Below, piece by piece: positions 38,058 through 46,624 of a DNA stretch of 64,000 nt (position 1 is the first letter of the stretch; each line of letters begins with the position of its first letter). A program made the position numbers and the translations under genes. A model generated the notes under the pieces. The model was not told the DNA's origin, did not search any database, and worked only from the letters and a program-made list of their open reading frames with translations. Source of the DNA: Lachnospiraceae bacterium M18-1 (lineage in GTDB: Bacteria; Bacillota; Clostridia; Lachnospirales; Lachnospiraceae); contig KE159610.1 in NCBI GenBank assembly GCA_000403295.2, positions 415,387 to 479,386 of the forward strand. The letters are read 5' to 3'.

Positions 38058-38375
38058 CTACTTGTTGATATATTTTACGGCAGTTCCGTAGGCCACCACT
38101 TCCGCCGCGCCCTGCATGATCTGTGAGGAACCGTATTTTACCCCGATCACCGCATCCGCGCCGAGGGCTTTCGCCTCGTCCACCATTCTCTTGACCGCAA
38201 TCTGCCGCGCCTCGTTGAGCATTTCCGTATACCCTACGATCTCTCCGCCGACCAGTGTTTTCATTCCGGCCATGAAATCCTTTCCGAAATTCTTTGACTG
38301 CACAACCGTTCCTTTTACCATATTCAATGCCTCAATTTCCACACCCGGAATATATTCAATACTTAGAAGCTTCAT
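38058..38375 (-). CDS. YbjQ-family protein (DUF74, heavy-metal-binding domain)
   Basis: This 105-residue protein is a typical compact YbjQ pentamer subunit with ARQIAVKRMVDEAKALGADAVIGV, split here as AVKRMVDEAKALGADAV, and a C-terminal AYGTAVKY strand. The family is called heavy-metal-binding from sequence analogy, but a biochemical role is not established. Its start overlaps the end of the MerR gene by 20 bases in another frame, so the two are translated as a pair. This suggests YbjQ is the main product under MerR control. Confidence 0.88.
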   Translation of the reverse strand: MKLLSIEYIPGVEIEALNMVKGTVVQSKNFGKDFMAGMKTLVGGEIVGYTEMLNEARQIAVKRMVDEAKALGADAVIGVKYGSSQIMQGAAEVVAYGTAVKYINK

Positions 38376-38997
38376 CCTCTTCTCCTCCTTCGATTTCTCT
38401 TACTCTTCCGATCATTGCCGCAATCACGCCAATGATCACTGCCGCCGGTATCCCAATCATAAACAGCATTACCCCGATTGGAACCGGATCCTCCATACAG
38501 CCCCAAACCATGAATCCGATCATCGCAGCCATAAACACGATCATAATCCCGCCGCCAAGGGCTGCACCCATGATTTTCTTCTTATGAACATCTGTTTTTC
38601 TAATATCCATAAAATTTGTTCCCTCCTTTTCCAGACGTTCCATTTGTTCCAGACACTGGGGCGCGTTGAGCGTCTCCAATGAAGTATCCGCATTCAGAAG
38701 TTCTTCGCAGAATGCCTGGATCTGCCGGAGATTCTTTTTTTGGCGTTCCATCTCTCCCATCTGAAATTCCAGACAGCTTCTCAGGCTTTTTTCTCCGCCG
38801 TACATCTGCCGCATATCCTCGATGGGAATGGCCAGCTTCCTCAGCAGCCTGATCTCCTGCAGACGTTTTACATCCTCCAGACCATATTCCCGGTATCCGT
38901 TGTCCGCACGCTTCACTTCCAGAAGCCCCTGATCCTCATAAAACCGGATATTCTTTTTCGTGATGCCAACCAACTCTTCAACCTGCTTGATCTTCAT
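38356..38997 (-). CDS. MerR-family regulator with C-terminal membrane helices
   Basis: This 213-residue protein has an N-terminal MerR winged helix (KIKQVEELVGITKKNIRFYEDQ at the start; about 1-70), then a coiled-coil dimerisation helix (about 75-125). The C-terminus carries two hydrophobic helices (about 143-165 and 172-192) and a short acidic tail. A membrane anchor on a MerR protein is uncommon and suggests that it senses membrane state or a hydrophobic ligand. GAGGAG precedes the start. Its own promoter at 39157-39187 has the classic 19-bp spacer, implying autoregulation by DNA distortion. Confidence 0.9.
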   Translation of the reverse strand: MKIKQVEELVGITKKNIRFYEDQGLLEVKRADNGYREYGLEDVKRLQEIRLLRKLAIPIEDMRQMYGGEKSLRSCLEFQMGEMERQKKNLRQIQAFCEELLNADTSLETLNAPQCLEQMERLEKEGTNFMDIRKTDVHKKKIMGAALGGGIMIVFMAAMIGFMVWGCMEDPVPIGVMLFMIGIPAAVIIGVIAAMIGRVREIEGGEEDEASKY

Positions 38998-39156
38998 GTC
39001 TCAGCTCCTCATCGTACCCCTCGTGTCTTTTGGAATGTTCCCGGAAAAACCGGCCCGGCAACAGGTACAGGTATTTTCCGATCCCACTCCGATACAGTCT
39101 CTCAAAATCCTTTGAAATCCAGAGAAATCAAGAAGCTCTCGAAAGGCTATATCTGA

Positions 39157-39187
39157 TTTATACAGCTTCCACAAGGTGGAAAGTCAA
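39157..39187 (-). promoter_or_regulatory. MerR-type promoter with 19-bp spacer and centred dyad
   Basis: On the minus strand TTGACT (39182-39187) and TATAAA (39157-39162) are separated by 19 bp instead of 17. The spacer contains the dyad TTCCACAAGGTGGAA (39167-39181, plus-strand reading). This is the hallmark of promoters that MerR proteins activate by twisting DNA. The leader to the MerR start is about 150 bases and holds no clear gene. Confidence 0.82.
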
Positions 39188-39232
39188 GTGTTTTTTTATT
39201 TTTTCTATTATTCTTTTACTATTCACAGTAAC

Positions 39233-39997
39233 TTATGATTCCAAAATCAATTCCGGTTTGAAATTGAGATAGTCGCCGGAAACAAGCTTATACTCAATCC
39301 CGTTCACATAGCCCTTAAAGCTGTCGTCAAATCTCGCCTTTCCATGACAATGGGAATAGACCACCTTTGCGGCCCCGTAGGCTTCCGCCATCCTGGTAAA
39401 GGGGCTTGACGCTTCCCCGATGCTGGTAGGCGGGTAATGCAGAAACATGATGTACTTCCTGTTTCCTGCCGGGCGGATCTCCTCCGATCTAAAGGCAGGG
39501 GAAATGTCCGCTTTTTCCCCACTGATTCCCGACATACGGGCCGCCTCAAAGGAAATTCTCAAACGTTCCAGTTCCCGGTCTCTGATCTTTTCAAAATGTT
39601 CATAGGTATCCAGACCCTCGTAGCAGTACCCCTTCGTCCCGACCAGCGCATAATCTTCATAGGCAAACCAGTTGTTCTGCAAAAATTCCAGCCTGCCCCG
39701 GAACTCTTCGTTCAGCCGCTGCGTCTTTTTGGCATCCCAGAACATGTCGTGATTCCCCCGGAGCAGGATCTTCCTTCCGGGCAGCTCCGCGATAAACTCC
39801 AGATCCTTCCTGCTCTGCTCCAGGTTCCTTCCCCAGGAATGATCCCCGGTGACCACCACCGTATCCCGGTCCGTCACCCGCTTGTTCCAGTATTTCCAGA
39901 TCTTCTTTTCATGGTTCTTCCAGACTCTGCCGAAAACATCCATCGGTTTATCGACGGAAAAGGACAGGTGAAGGTCCCCGATCGCGTAAAGGCTCAT
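39233..39997 (-). CDS. Calcineurin-like metallophosphoesterase
   Basis: This 254-residue cytosolic protein has the metallophosphoesterase blocks in order: AIGDLHLS, VVTGDHSWG, LLRGNHDMFW, and later FLHYPPT and YSHCHGKARF. It lacks a signal peptide. The GDHSWG variant is typical of a Firmicutes group annotated only as serine/threonine-type phosphatase; the substrate is unknown. It starts 13 bases after the stop of the XRE-AAA gene, with AAGGAG upstream, so the two probably form one operon. Confidence 0.9.
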   Translation of the reverse strand: MSLYAIGDLHLSFSVDKPMDVFGRVWKNHEKKIWKYWNKRVTDRDTVVVTGDHSWGRNLEQSRKDLEFIAELPGRKILLRGNHDMFWDAKKTQRLNEEFRGRLEFLQNNWFAYEDYALVGTKGYCYEGLDTYEHFEKIRDRELERLRISFEAARMSGISGEKADISPAFRSEEIRPAGNRKYIMFLHYPPTSIGEASSPFTRMAEAYGAAKVVYSHCHGKARFDDSFKGYVNGIEYKLVSGDYLNFKPELILES

Positions 39998-40010
39998 GGC
40001 ATTCTCCTTG

Positions 40011-41942
40011 TCAGTTTATTACTCGTTTTTCCCACTTCACCTGCGCGGCTTTTCCGAAATGCGCAAGTCCGATGTAATACACAACGCCTGTCATCTCCGC
40101 GTCGTATTTTTTATCTTTGATCTGGCCGATGGCTTCTAACGCAAGCTCCTCCAGATCCTCACCCTCATCCTTTGTGTACTTAAACTCCAGAATCATATGG
40201 GGCAGCGGCCTTTTCTTTGCGTAGAGCAGGATATCGCTTCTCCCGATGCCTCCCTCCCGGTTGCTTTTCACGTCATAATACCGGTACATAAAGGCGCACA
40301 TCCCCAGCATCATCATATGGTAGCTGTTCTCGCTTTTCAGATCATAATACGACGGAAGGCGCAGCAGGATGCGCTGGTACTGCTCGGCAAACTTCTCCAT
40401 GGCCTCTGTCCGCAGACAGCTCAGCATATCGGATATATAGCCGTCCTCCAGCTTCAGATAGAAGGCAGTCAGTCCCTGAAAGGCTTCCCGTACCTCGTAA
40501 TTCGGGATACGGAGCCTGCAGTTTTTGTCTCCCATTTCTTCCTGGATGGTGATCATCCCGGCATTGAGCAGAAGCCCCCAGAGCGACGCGTCATCCGGCT
40601 CCTCATAGTAGGACACAGACAACTCCACCCTAGCGTCCACCGCTCCCTTCTCGATCAGTTCGTTGTATTTTGCAGCAAAGGACTCTCCTCTCTGTTCGAA
40701 CGCATTTTTGATGATGCTGTTCTCACTGGTATTCACCCAGTAAGGCTCCAGCTCCTTCCTCGCCGCATAGCAGGAAACGGACCACGGGTTATAGACGTCT
40801 GCCGTCCCGAACTGGTACCCGTCGTACATGGTCCTGACCTCCTCAGTAAAGTCCACTCCGCAGTAATCCAGAAGCCGCTGCGTCTCCTCTTCCGTGAAGC
40901 CGAAGCAGTCCGCATATTCCGGATCTTTTACCGTACAGACGATCAGATTGTTGAGATCCGAAAAAATATTTTCCTTTGCCACACGCTGGATTCCTGTCAG
41001 GAGCGCCCTTTCCAGGGACGGATTTCCTTTCAGCGAGGAGGTCAGCATCTCTGCGAGGAAATCCCGCATCTCACCGTAATATCCCTTTGCGTTGGCAGCA
41101 ATGAACGGGGTATCGTATTCGTCCAGGAGAAGGTACACTTTCCTGCCGTAATATGCTTCCAGCACCTGGCATAATTCGGAAATCGCACGGCTGATGCAGC
41201 CTTTCTTCTCTTCCTCACTGCCGGCTTTGCAGAGGCGTTCATAATTGCTGTCAAACAGGCTTTTGTGTACGGCCGGCAGGGAGCCGTCATTCACGATGGA
41301 GAGGTATCTCTCGTATTCCCGCTTCAGGGTAATCCGTAATTCATCCAGCATCCTCTCCGCACTGCCGCCCTTTACGTTCAGGAAGGAAAGGAAGATCACC
41401 GGATGCCGGTTCATCTCCTCCATCACATAGCTGCCGCTGACCCGGGTGCCTGCAAACAGATCTGCGGAGTCCTTCGTACAATCCAGAAATTCCGCAAGCA
41501 TAGACATATTCAGGGTCTTTCCGAAACGTCTCGGCCTGGTGATCAGCGTCACCTCATACCAGGATTCGAGAAACTCCTCTACCATCTGTGTCTTATCTAC
41601 ATAATATGCCTTCCGCTCCCGCAGCTTGCGGAAATCCTGGGTGCCGATTGCAAGCCTTCTGCCCGGTCCCCTCTGGGGCGCCTTCACATGGACATGATAG
41701 GGGATGGGCCCTTCACTGATCCTGTTGGCATGCCACAGGGGCGACCTTCCGAACAGCTCGTCCAGGGAGCAGTCCAGGATCTCGCTGATCCGCTCCAGAC
41801 CGTCCAGATCCGGCGAACGGTTCCCCGACTCATAATTCGTATAGGTGGAGCGGGAAATCTCCAGCTTCTCAGCCATCTGTGCCTGTGTAAAGCCTTTCTG
41901 CTTTCGAAACATTGTCAGATATTCATGAAATTTTGTTTTCAT
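40011..41942 (-). CDS. XRE HTH-AAA ATPase-PD-(D/E)XK nuclease-like fusion protein
   Basis: This 643-residue protein joins three parts. Residues about 5-65 form a Cro/cI-type HTH (FTQAQMAEKLEISRSTYTNYE). About 95-380 is an AAA-ATPase-like domain (PF09820 type) with RPRRFGKT as the P-loop (Lys142). The C-terminal about 100 residues contain the PD-(D/E)XK-like block (GRSDILLY then ILEFKYTK). HTH-free homologues are common in anaerobes and their role, possibly defence or mobile-element related, is unproven. I start at ATG 41942, directly after a promoter covered by paired palindromes. That points to negative autoregulation. Confidence 0.88.
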   Translation of the reverse strand: MKTKFHEYLTMFRKQKGFTQAQMAEKLEISRSTYTNYESGNRSPDLDGLERISEILDCSLDELFGRSPLWHANRISEGPIPYHVHVKAPQRGPGRRLAIGTQDFRKLRERKAYYVDKTQMVEEFLESWYEVTLITRPRRFGKTLNMSMLAEFLDCTKDSADLFAGTRVSGSYVMEEMNRHPVIFLSFLNVKGGSAERMLDELRITLKREYERYLSIVNDGSLPAVHKSLFDSNYERLCKAGSEEEKKGCISRAISELCQVLEAYYGRKVYLLLDEYDTPFIAANAKGYYGEMRDFLAEMLTSSLKGNPSLERALLTGIQRVAKENIFSDLNNLIVCTVKDPEYADCFGFTEEETQRLLDYCGVDFTEEVRTMYDGYQFGTADVYNPWSVSCYAARKELEPYWVNTSENSIIKNAFEQRGESFAAKYNELIEKGAVDARVELSVSYYEEPDDASLWGLLLNAGMITIQEEMGDKNCRLRIPNYEVREAFQGLTAFYLKLEDGYISDMLSCLRTEAMEKFAEQYQRILLRLPSYYDLKSENSYHMMMLGMCAFMYRYYDVKSNREGGIGRSDILLYAKKRPLPHMILEFKYTKDEGEDLEELALEAIGQIKDKKYDAEMTGVVYYIGLAHFGKAAQVKWEKRVIN

Positions 41943-41970
41943 TTCCGCAACACTTCTTTCCTTTTTATTT

Positions 41971-41999
41971 ATTATAACGCGAAAGGTTTCAAAAAGCAA
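41971..41999 (-). promoter_or_regulatory. Promoter of the XRE-AAA operon
   Basis: On the minus strand TTGCTT (41994-41999) and a perfect TATAAT (41971-41976) have a 17-bp spacer. The spacer contains one palindromic box GAAAGGTTTC (41981-41990). The leader is only about 20 bases. Confidence 0.85.
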
Positions 42000-42030
42000 C
42001 TATTTTTTATGTTTCTTTTTGAAACCTTTC
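41981..42030. promoter_or_regulatory. Paired operator (16-bp perfect inverted repeat)
   Basis: GAAAGGTTTCAAAAAG (41981-41996) and CTTTTTGAAACCTTTC (42015-42030) are perfect complements. Each contains a GAAA-N2-TTTC palindrome, and the two centres are 40 bp apart, about four helical turns. One box sits between -35 and -10 and the other upstream of -35. This suits cooperative binding by the XRE protein encoded just downstream. Confidence 0.75.
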
Positions 42031-42112
42031 TTGGCTCCCACAGACAAAATATCCCTTCGGCATGCTTTCACCGTGATGCGTTCTTTCCGTCTGTTTCGAA
42101 TCACAGAAGCAT

Positions 42113-42137
42113 AAAAAAGCCAGACCAGCGGCCTGAC
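42113..42137 (-). terminator. Terminator downstream of the lipoprotein gene
   Basis: On the minus strand GTCAGGCC pairs with GGTCTGGC (8 bp with two G-U pairs, 3-base loop), followed by six T. Confidence 0.65.
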
Positions 42138-42206
42138 TTTCTTACTATTTATTCGCGGTGCCCCGCGCCTTGCTGCAAGGCAGTAGTCGAATCACTTTCT
42201 TCAATC

Positions 42207-43037
42207 CTATTTTACGGTTACAGAAGTGATATGCGGATTAACGCCTTCATACCAGTACAAAAATCCTTCCATATCCACCGTGTCGCCGATTTTTAACTCC
42301 TTCACAGCCTGATACACATCAGTGGTATTGTCGCACAGGTAAGACTCCACTGTAAATGTGTAAGTCTCCCCGTCCAGAGAAACATTGAAATACAGGTCGT
42401 CCCCGTCCTGTCCCGAGCCGTCCCAGGAGTACAAAAACGGAACATCATTTCCCGCCTCGTCCTGTCCGGCAGCTTCCACCGTCATCCCCTGGAAGGATAC
42501 GAACATGTTCTGCTTGTCGATCAGTTCATCCTTTCCAAGAAGAGCGGTCACATCCTCTGCCTCTGCGATGTAATTTCCTTCCTGGATCTCAAATTCCGCG
42601 TCAATGATCTCAAATTCGCCGGACCATTCCGCCTTGAAGCCTGTCACCTTGATCTTGGTTCCGGGAACCAGCTTCTCATAGTCTTCCTCAGAGCAGGGCA
42701 TGTCGTAGATAAAATAAGCCCCGTCCTTATCCTGTGTATAGAGAGTCGCCTTGTCTTCCCACCAGGACTGCTTTGCCTGCACATAGGTCTCCACCACGAC
42801 CTCTGTATCCACGTCAGCCGCGGCATACTCTTCATAGGTCATGACGCCCTCGGACTTCTCGTCTGTCCCTTCCTCCCCGGAAGTGGCATCCGTCTCCTGT
42901 GCATCTGCGTCTGACTCCGCGGACGTATTCGTGTTCGCCGCGTCGCTGCCGCTGTCCTTGTCATCGCCTGAACCGCCGCACCCCGCGCACCCAAGCACCA
43001 GCGCACAGGTCAGAAATAATACTGTTAACTTTTTCAT
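42207..43037 (-). CDS. Lipoprotein of unknown function, possible OB-fold domains
   Basis: This 276-residue lipoprotein has a short signal peptide with lipobox around VLGCAGCGG (Cys17 or Cys20) and a 45-residue Asp/Ser/Thr/Glu linker. Two similar halves follow, each with a small all-beta pattern: VPGTKIKVTGF in the first and LKIGDTVDMEGFLYWYEG in the second. The phrase type 'GD-V-x-G-x-hydrophobic' recalls OB-fold proteins (YgiW/NlpE-like), but I do not recognise the family with certainty. It follows the sugar transporter operon after 151 bases. Start ATG 43037 fits the signal peptide; a longer frame would add 18 residues. Confidence 0.75.
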   Translation of the reverse strand: MKKLTVLFLTCALVLGCAGCGGSGDDKDSGSDAANTNTSAESDADAQETDATSGEEGTDEKSEGVMTYEEYAAADVDTEVVVETYVQAKQSWWEDKATLYTQDKDGAYFIYDMPCSEEDYEKLVPGTKIKVTGFKAEWSGEFEIIDAEFEIQEGNYIAEAEDVTALLGKDELIDKQNMFVSFQGMTVEAAGQDEAGNDVPFLYSWDGSGQDGDDLYFNVSLDGETYTFTVESYLCDNTTDVYQAVKELKIGDTVDMEGFLYWYEGVNPHITSVTVK

Positions 43038-43188
43038 GTTCTCCACCTTTCCGCGAAAGCGTGTCTCTTCAACTAAAGCTTCCGCTTTCATTGTTCTCTG
43101 CTGAAACTGCGATGTACCGGCATAGAAGCCCGTCCATCTTCAAGCATCGACTTGATTGTACTCGCAATTTTACGCAAAATCAATAGTA

Positions 43189-44817
43189 TTATTCCGCAAT
43201 TCTTTTCCGTTTCCTGACCATTTGCGCAACAAAATATACAATCATCACCATCCATATCCCTGCCAGGGAGGCCAGCAGAACAACGGCTGTCCCGGGCAGT
43301 TTCCCCAGATCTTCCTTTGCGGACCCATCCGGCACGGCAGAACCTCCTGGCTGGTCGAGGCGGTACAGGGAAGTGATATCCTCAAATAGCTGCTCCATAT
43401 ACGCCTCGTCGATGGTCTCCTTCCTCCGCACGGATTTCACTGTATTTTCAATCAGCTGGCCGGCCGCGTTCCGCAGGGAGGCGGAGCCGTTGAACACCGG
43501 GGTCACGAAGGTATGCTCCGTATGATCCAGCAGAAGCTGCGCCGCCCGGATCTTGACGTCATAGTAAGCCTCGTTGTCTTCCCCGCATCTGGACAGATAA
43601 TCCTGGTACTCCTCCGACTGCTGCGCCTTCACCGTGACCGGCACATACCCCTCCGTCTCCGAATAGGCGATCTGCACCTCATTGCTCAGAAGATACTGCA
43701 CAAACAGCCAGGAAGCCAATACCTCCTGGGAATCCGATTTGTTAAAAATACAGACCGACGGTCCCTGGGAGATCATCCAGGGATGCTCCGGGTCAAACTG
43801 GGGAATCGGCATGACTTCCGTCTCAAACTCCACGATCTTGTCCTCGCTCATATCAGACAGCGGCGCATGAGTCCCCATCCAGGTTGCTCCCGCAGTAGAG
43901 TCAATGGCAAAAATACACTGCCCCGCATTCAGGAAATTAGCCGGATAACTGGAAATTTTGAAAGTAGAAAAGGCGCCTGTCTTCCCGTGTTCTGCGACAG
44001 TATACAAAATCTCCCTGGCGGTATCGTTAAAAAGCCGGATCTCGCCCTCCTCCGTGGAATAACCGGCCTCCTTCTGCCGCAGCATCTGGATCATCATGTT
44101 ATCCGTGGATTTATAGATAAACGGAATCATCACCTTCTGCCCGTTGACGAGGAAATTTTCCTCCTCATCCTGCGCCATTGCCGCCTCAGACACCTCCCAC
44201 ACAAAATCCCAGGTCAATTTCTCCGGCAGGGTATAGCCCAGCTTCTCCACATAGGTTTTGTTGACGTAACAGGCTTCCGTGGAACGCATATACGGCAGCG
44301 CATAATAATGTCCGCCGAAACGGCATTCCTCCAGAAACTGAGGGATGATCTCTTCTTCCGCAGGAGCATCAAACCGCACCTCGCTGCCCCCAAGACCATA
44401 AGACTCATCCTCGAACAGCTCATCCAGCGGGACCACCTGGTTGTTCCCTGTCAGATAGGTGGCAATGTGGTCCGGGTAGGTGATACATACATTTGGCGTG
44501 GTATTGGTAGAAATATTTGTGATCACATCATTGTAGATCTTCCCGTAATCCGTATACAGGCGCAGATTCACCCGGATATTCGGATATGCCTTCTCAAATC
44601 CCGCAATCGCCTGCTCGTAAATGGCCGTCTGGGTCTTGTTGGTATCATTTTTTGCCCAGAACGTGATCTCATAGCTTCCCCGGCTGTCAAACTCCTCCGG
44701 CATCTCAAAATCTCCCATTCCCATAGATCCATGACATCCTGTCAGAGCCGTCAGGCTGCCTGCCGCAAGAGCAGAAGTCAGGATAAAAGCCATCGCCTTT
44801 TTTCTCATCGTTCTCAT
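43189..44817 (-). CDS. CUT1 sugar-binding lipoprotein with an extra C-terminal membrane helix
   Basis: This 542-residue protein has a lipobox (LTGC, Cys28), then the SBP_bac_1 fold from YEITFWAKNDTNKTQ onward with family features FEKAYPNIRV and DSTAGATWMG. The last about 39 residues contain one hydrophobic helix (GTAVVLLASLAGIWMVMIVYF) and a basic end (RKRKR), which orients the C-terminus inward. Substrate-binding lipoproteins normally end without a membrane segment, so this one may be anchored twice. ATG 44817 overlaps the permease stop by 4 bases and has AGGAGG at 9 bases. The sugar is unknown. Confidence 0.9.
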   Translation of the reverse strand: MRTMRKKAMAFILTSALAAGSLTALTGCHGSMGMGDFEMPEEFDSRGSYEITFWAKNDTNKTQTAIYEQAIAGFEKAYPNIRVNLRLYTDYGKIYNDVITNISTNTTPNVCITYPDHIATYLTGNNQVVPLDELFEDESYGLGGSEVRFDAPAEEEIIPQFLEECRFGGHYYALPYMRSTEACYVNKTYVEKLGYTLPEKLTWDFVWEVSEAAMAQDEEENFLVNGQKVMIPFIYKSTDNMMIQMLRQKEAGYSTEEGEIRLFNDTAREILYTVAEHGKTGAFSTFKISSYPANFLNAGQCIFAIDSTAGATWMGTHAPLSDMSEDKIVEFETEVMPIPQFDPEHPWMISQGPSVCIFNKSDSQEVLASWLFVQYLLSNEVQIAYSETEGYVPVTVKAQQSEEYQDYLSRCGEDNEAYYDVKIRAAQLLLDHTEHTFVTPVFNGSASLRNAAGQLIENTVKSVRRKETIDEAYMEQLFEDITSLYRLDQPGGSAVPDGSAKEDLGKLPGTAVVLLASLAGIWMVMIVYFVAQMVRKRKRIAE

Positions 44818-45689
44818 CCCTTTGTCCCTCCTCTCGACACTCCTGCCATGATCTTTTTGTGGAAAATGAGGAACAAGATCACTAATGGAACCGAGATCAC
44901 CACCACAGCCGCCATCATTGCCGGAATATTTTCCCGGCCGAATCCATTTTCCCGGATTTCCTGGATGCCGTTGGATACAAGGAAATACTTCTCGTCGTCC
45001 GTGATCAGCCTGGGCCAGATATAGGAATTCCAGCACTCGATCACCTTCAGGATGGTAATGGTGATGATAGTGGGCCTGGACATGGGGATCATCACCCTCC
45101 AAAGGTATTTCCAGTCGCTTGTGCCGTCCACCTTTGCCGCATAATACAGGCTGTCAGGAATCTGTTCAAAATTTTCTTTCAGCAGATAAATGTAAAACAC
45201 CGAAGTCACCGACGGCAGGATCAGCCCGGGAAATGTATTTCGCATGTCCCAGTTGGTGATGGTCACAAAGTTCGTGATGACCACCAGTTCGTTTGGGATC
45301 ATCATCAGGGAGAGAAACAGCAGGAAAAAGATATTTTTCCCCCGAAATTCCAGTCTGGCAAACGCAAACGCCGCCAGAGTGATCACCGCCAGCATAAGGG
45401 CCGTAGTCACAGCGGTAAAAATAATGGTATTCAGGAAATATTGTCCCAGCGGCACGGCAGTGAACGCCTCCGTATAATTCTCCAGGGTCGGCGACAGGGT
45501 AAAAAACTTTGGAATGTATTCCGAATTGTATGCGCCGTAGCTTTTCAGAGAGCTGAGCACCATCCAGTAAAAGGGAAACAGTACCACGACCGCCCAGAAA
45601 ATGAGAAACATATAGGTCAATGCGCGCACGGTCCTTCTGCGGATCCTGGTCTCCTTTTCTATTTTGATATAATCAAGATTGCTTTTCAT
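44814..45689 (-). CDS. CUT1 sugar ABC transporter permease (MalG/UgpE type)
   Basis: This 291-residue membrane protein has six hydrophobic segments and the EAA coupling loop YYAAKVDGTSDWKYLWR. The N-terminal part FWAVVVLFPFYWMVLSSLK is typical of MalG-like proteins. ATG 45689 begins 35 bases after the previous gene. It works with the adjacent MalF-like permease, the ATPase upstream in the operon and the binding protein downstream. Confidence 0.93.
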   Translation of the reverse strand: MKSNLDYIKIEKETRIRRRTVRALTYMFLIFWAVVVLFPFYWMVLSSLKSYGAYNSEYIPKFFTLSPTLENYTEAFTAVPLGQYFLNTIIFTAVTTALMLAVITLAAFAFARLEFRGKNIFFLLFLSLMMIPNELVVITNFVTITNWDMRNTFPGLILPSVTSVFYIYLLKENFEQIPDSLYYAAKVDGTSDWKYLWRVMIPMSRPTIITITILKVIECWNSYIWPRLITDDEKYFLVSNGIQEIRENGFGRENIPAMMAAVVVISVPLVILFLIFHKKIMAGVSRGGTKG

Positions 45690-45724
45690 AGCTTTGCCTG
45701 TTCCTTTCGAAAACTTTAAACCGC

Positions 45725-46624
45725 TCAATGTATTTTTTTCTTACTGATCAGCAGATTGATACAGGTGATGGTCAGCACAATCACAAACAGGATCACCGCC
45801 GCCGCGGATGCATAGGACGGATACCCGCCGCTGTCACCGTAGAGCATGTCGTAGACATAACCCACGATCGTGTTCATTTCCGCCGCATTCAGATCTGTTC
45901 CAAACAGTGCGACCGCGTCACTGTAAGCCTTGAAGGCGCCGATAAAGCCGGTGATGATCAGGTAGAATATCATGTGAGCGATCATAGGCAGCGTAATACG
46001 CCGGAAGATCCGGAACTTTGACGTGCCGTCCACCCTGGCCGCATGATAATAATCCTGGTTGATGGATGCAAGCGCGCTGGTCAGGATCAGAATCTTGAAA
46101 GGCATTACGATCCAGATCGTGTAAAAGCAGAGCACAAACATCTTTGCCCAGTAAGGGCCTTCGATAAAATCCACGGAGCTCCCGCCGAACCAGTTGATCA
46201 AGAGATTTACCAGCCCATCCGAATAAGCCGTCTTTTTAAACAGGATCATAAATACCAGTCCAACGGCCAGCGTATTGGTCACATAGGGCAGAAAATAGAT
46301 GGTCTGGAGCAGGCTTCGCAGCGCCGTAATGGAATTTAAGCCCACCGAGATCAGCAGCGCGATCCCCGTAGACAACGGCACCGTTACAGCCACCAGAATC
46401 AATGTATTCTTCACCGCCTGCAGAAAATACGGGTCGTGCAGGATGTAAGAATAGTTGTAAGTTCCCGTACCGAAATAAGTCTGGGACGCAAAATTATACC
46501 CCTCCTCAAAAGAATAGATCAGCACGTCAATGAGCGGGTACACCATAAAAAATCCGAGAAATACGATTGCCGGCAAAAGATAGAGCCAGCCTTTTAACGT
46601 GCTGTCCTGCATTTTTTTCTTCAT
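45725..46624 (-). CDS. CUT1 sugar ABC transporter permease (MalF/UgpA type)
   Basis: This 299-residue protein has six membrane helices, beginning with GWLYLLPAIVFLGFFMVYP, and the coupling loop YYHAARVDGTSKFRIFRR. Its start overlaps the ATPase stop by 4 bases. The pair of permeases gives the heterodimeric channel expected for CUT1 importers of oligosaccharides or glycerol-phosphate-type substrates. Confidence 0.93.
   Translation of the reverse strand: MKKKMQDSTLKGWLYLLPAIVFLGFFMVYPLIDVLIYSFEEGYNFASQTYFGTGTYNYSYILHDPYFLQAVKNTLILVAVTVPLSTGIALLISVGLNSITALRSLLQTIYFLPYVTNTLAVGLVFMILFKKTAYSDGLVNLLINWFGGSSVDFIEGPYWAKMFVLCFYTIWIVMPFKILILTSALASINQDYYHAARVDGTSKFRIFRRITLPMIAHMIFYLIITGFIGAFKAYSDAVALFGTDLNAAEMNTIVGYVYDMLYGDSGGYPSYASAAAVILFVIVLTITCINLLISKKKIH

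Noticed and set aside
43513..45024. 503-residue open frame on the plus strand
   Set aside because: It is antisense to the sugar-binding lipoprotein and permease and has no ribosome site or domain.
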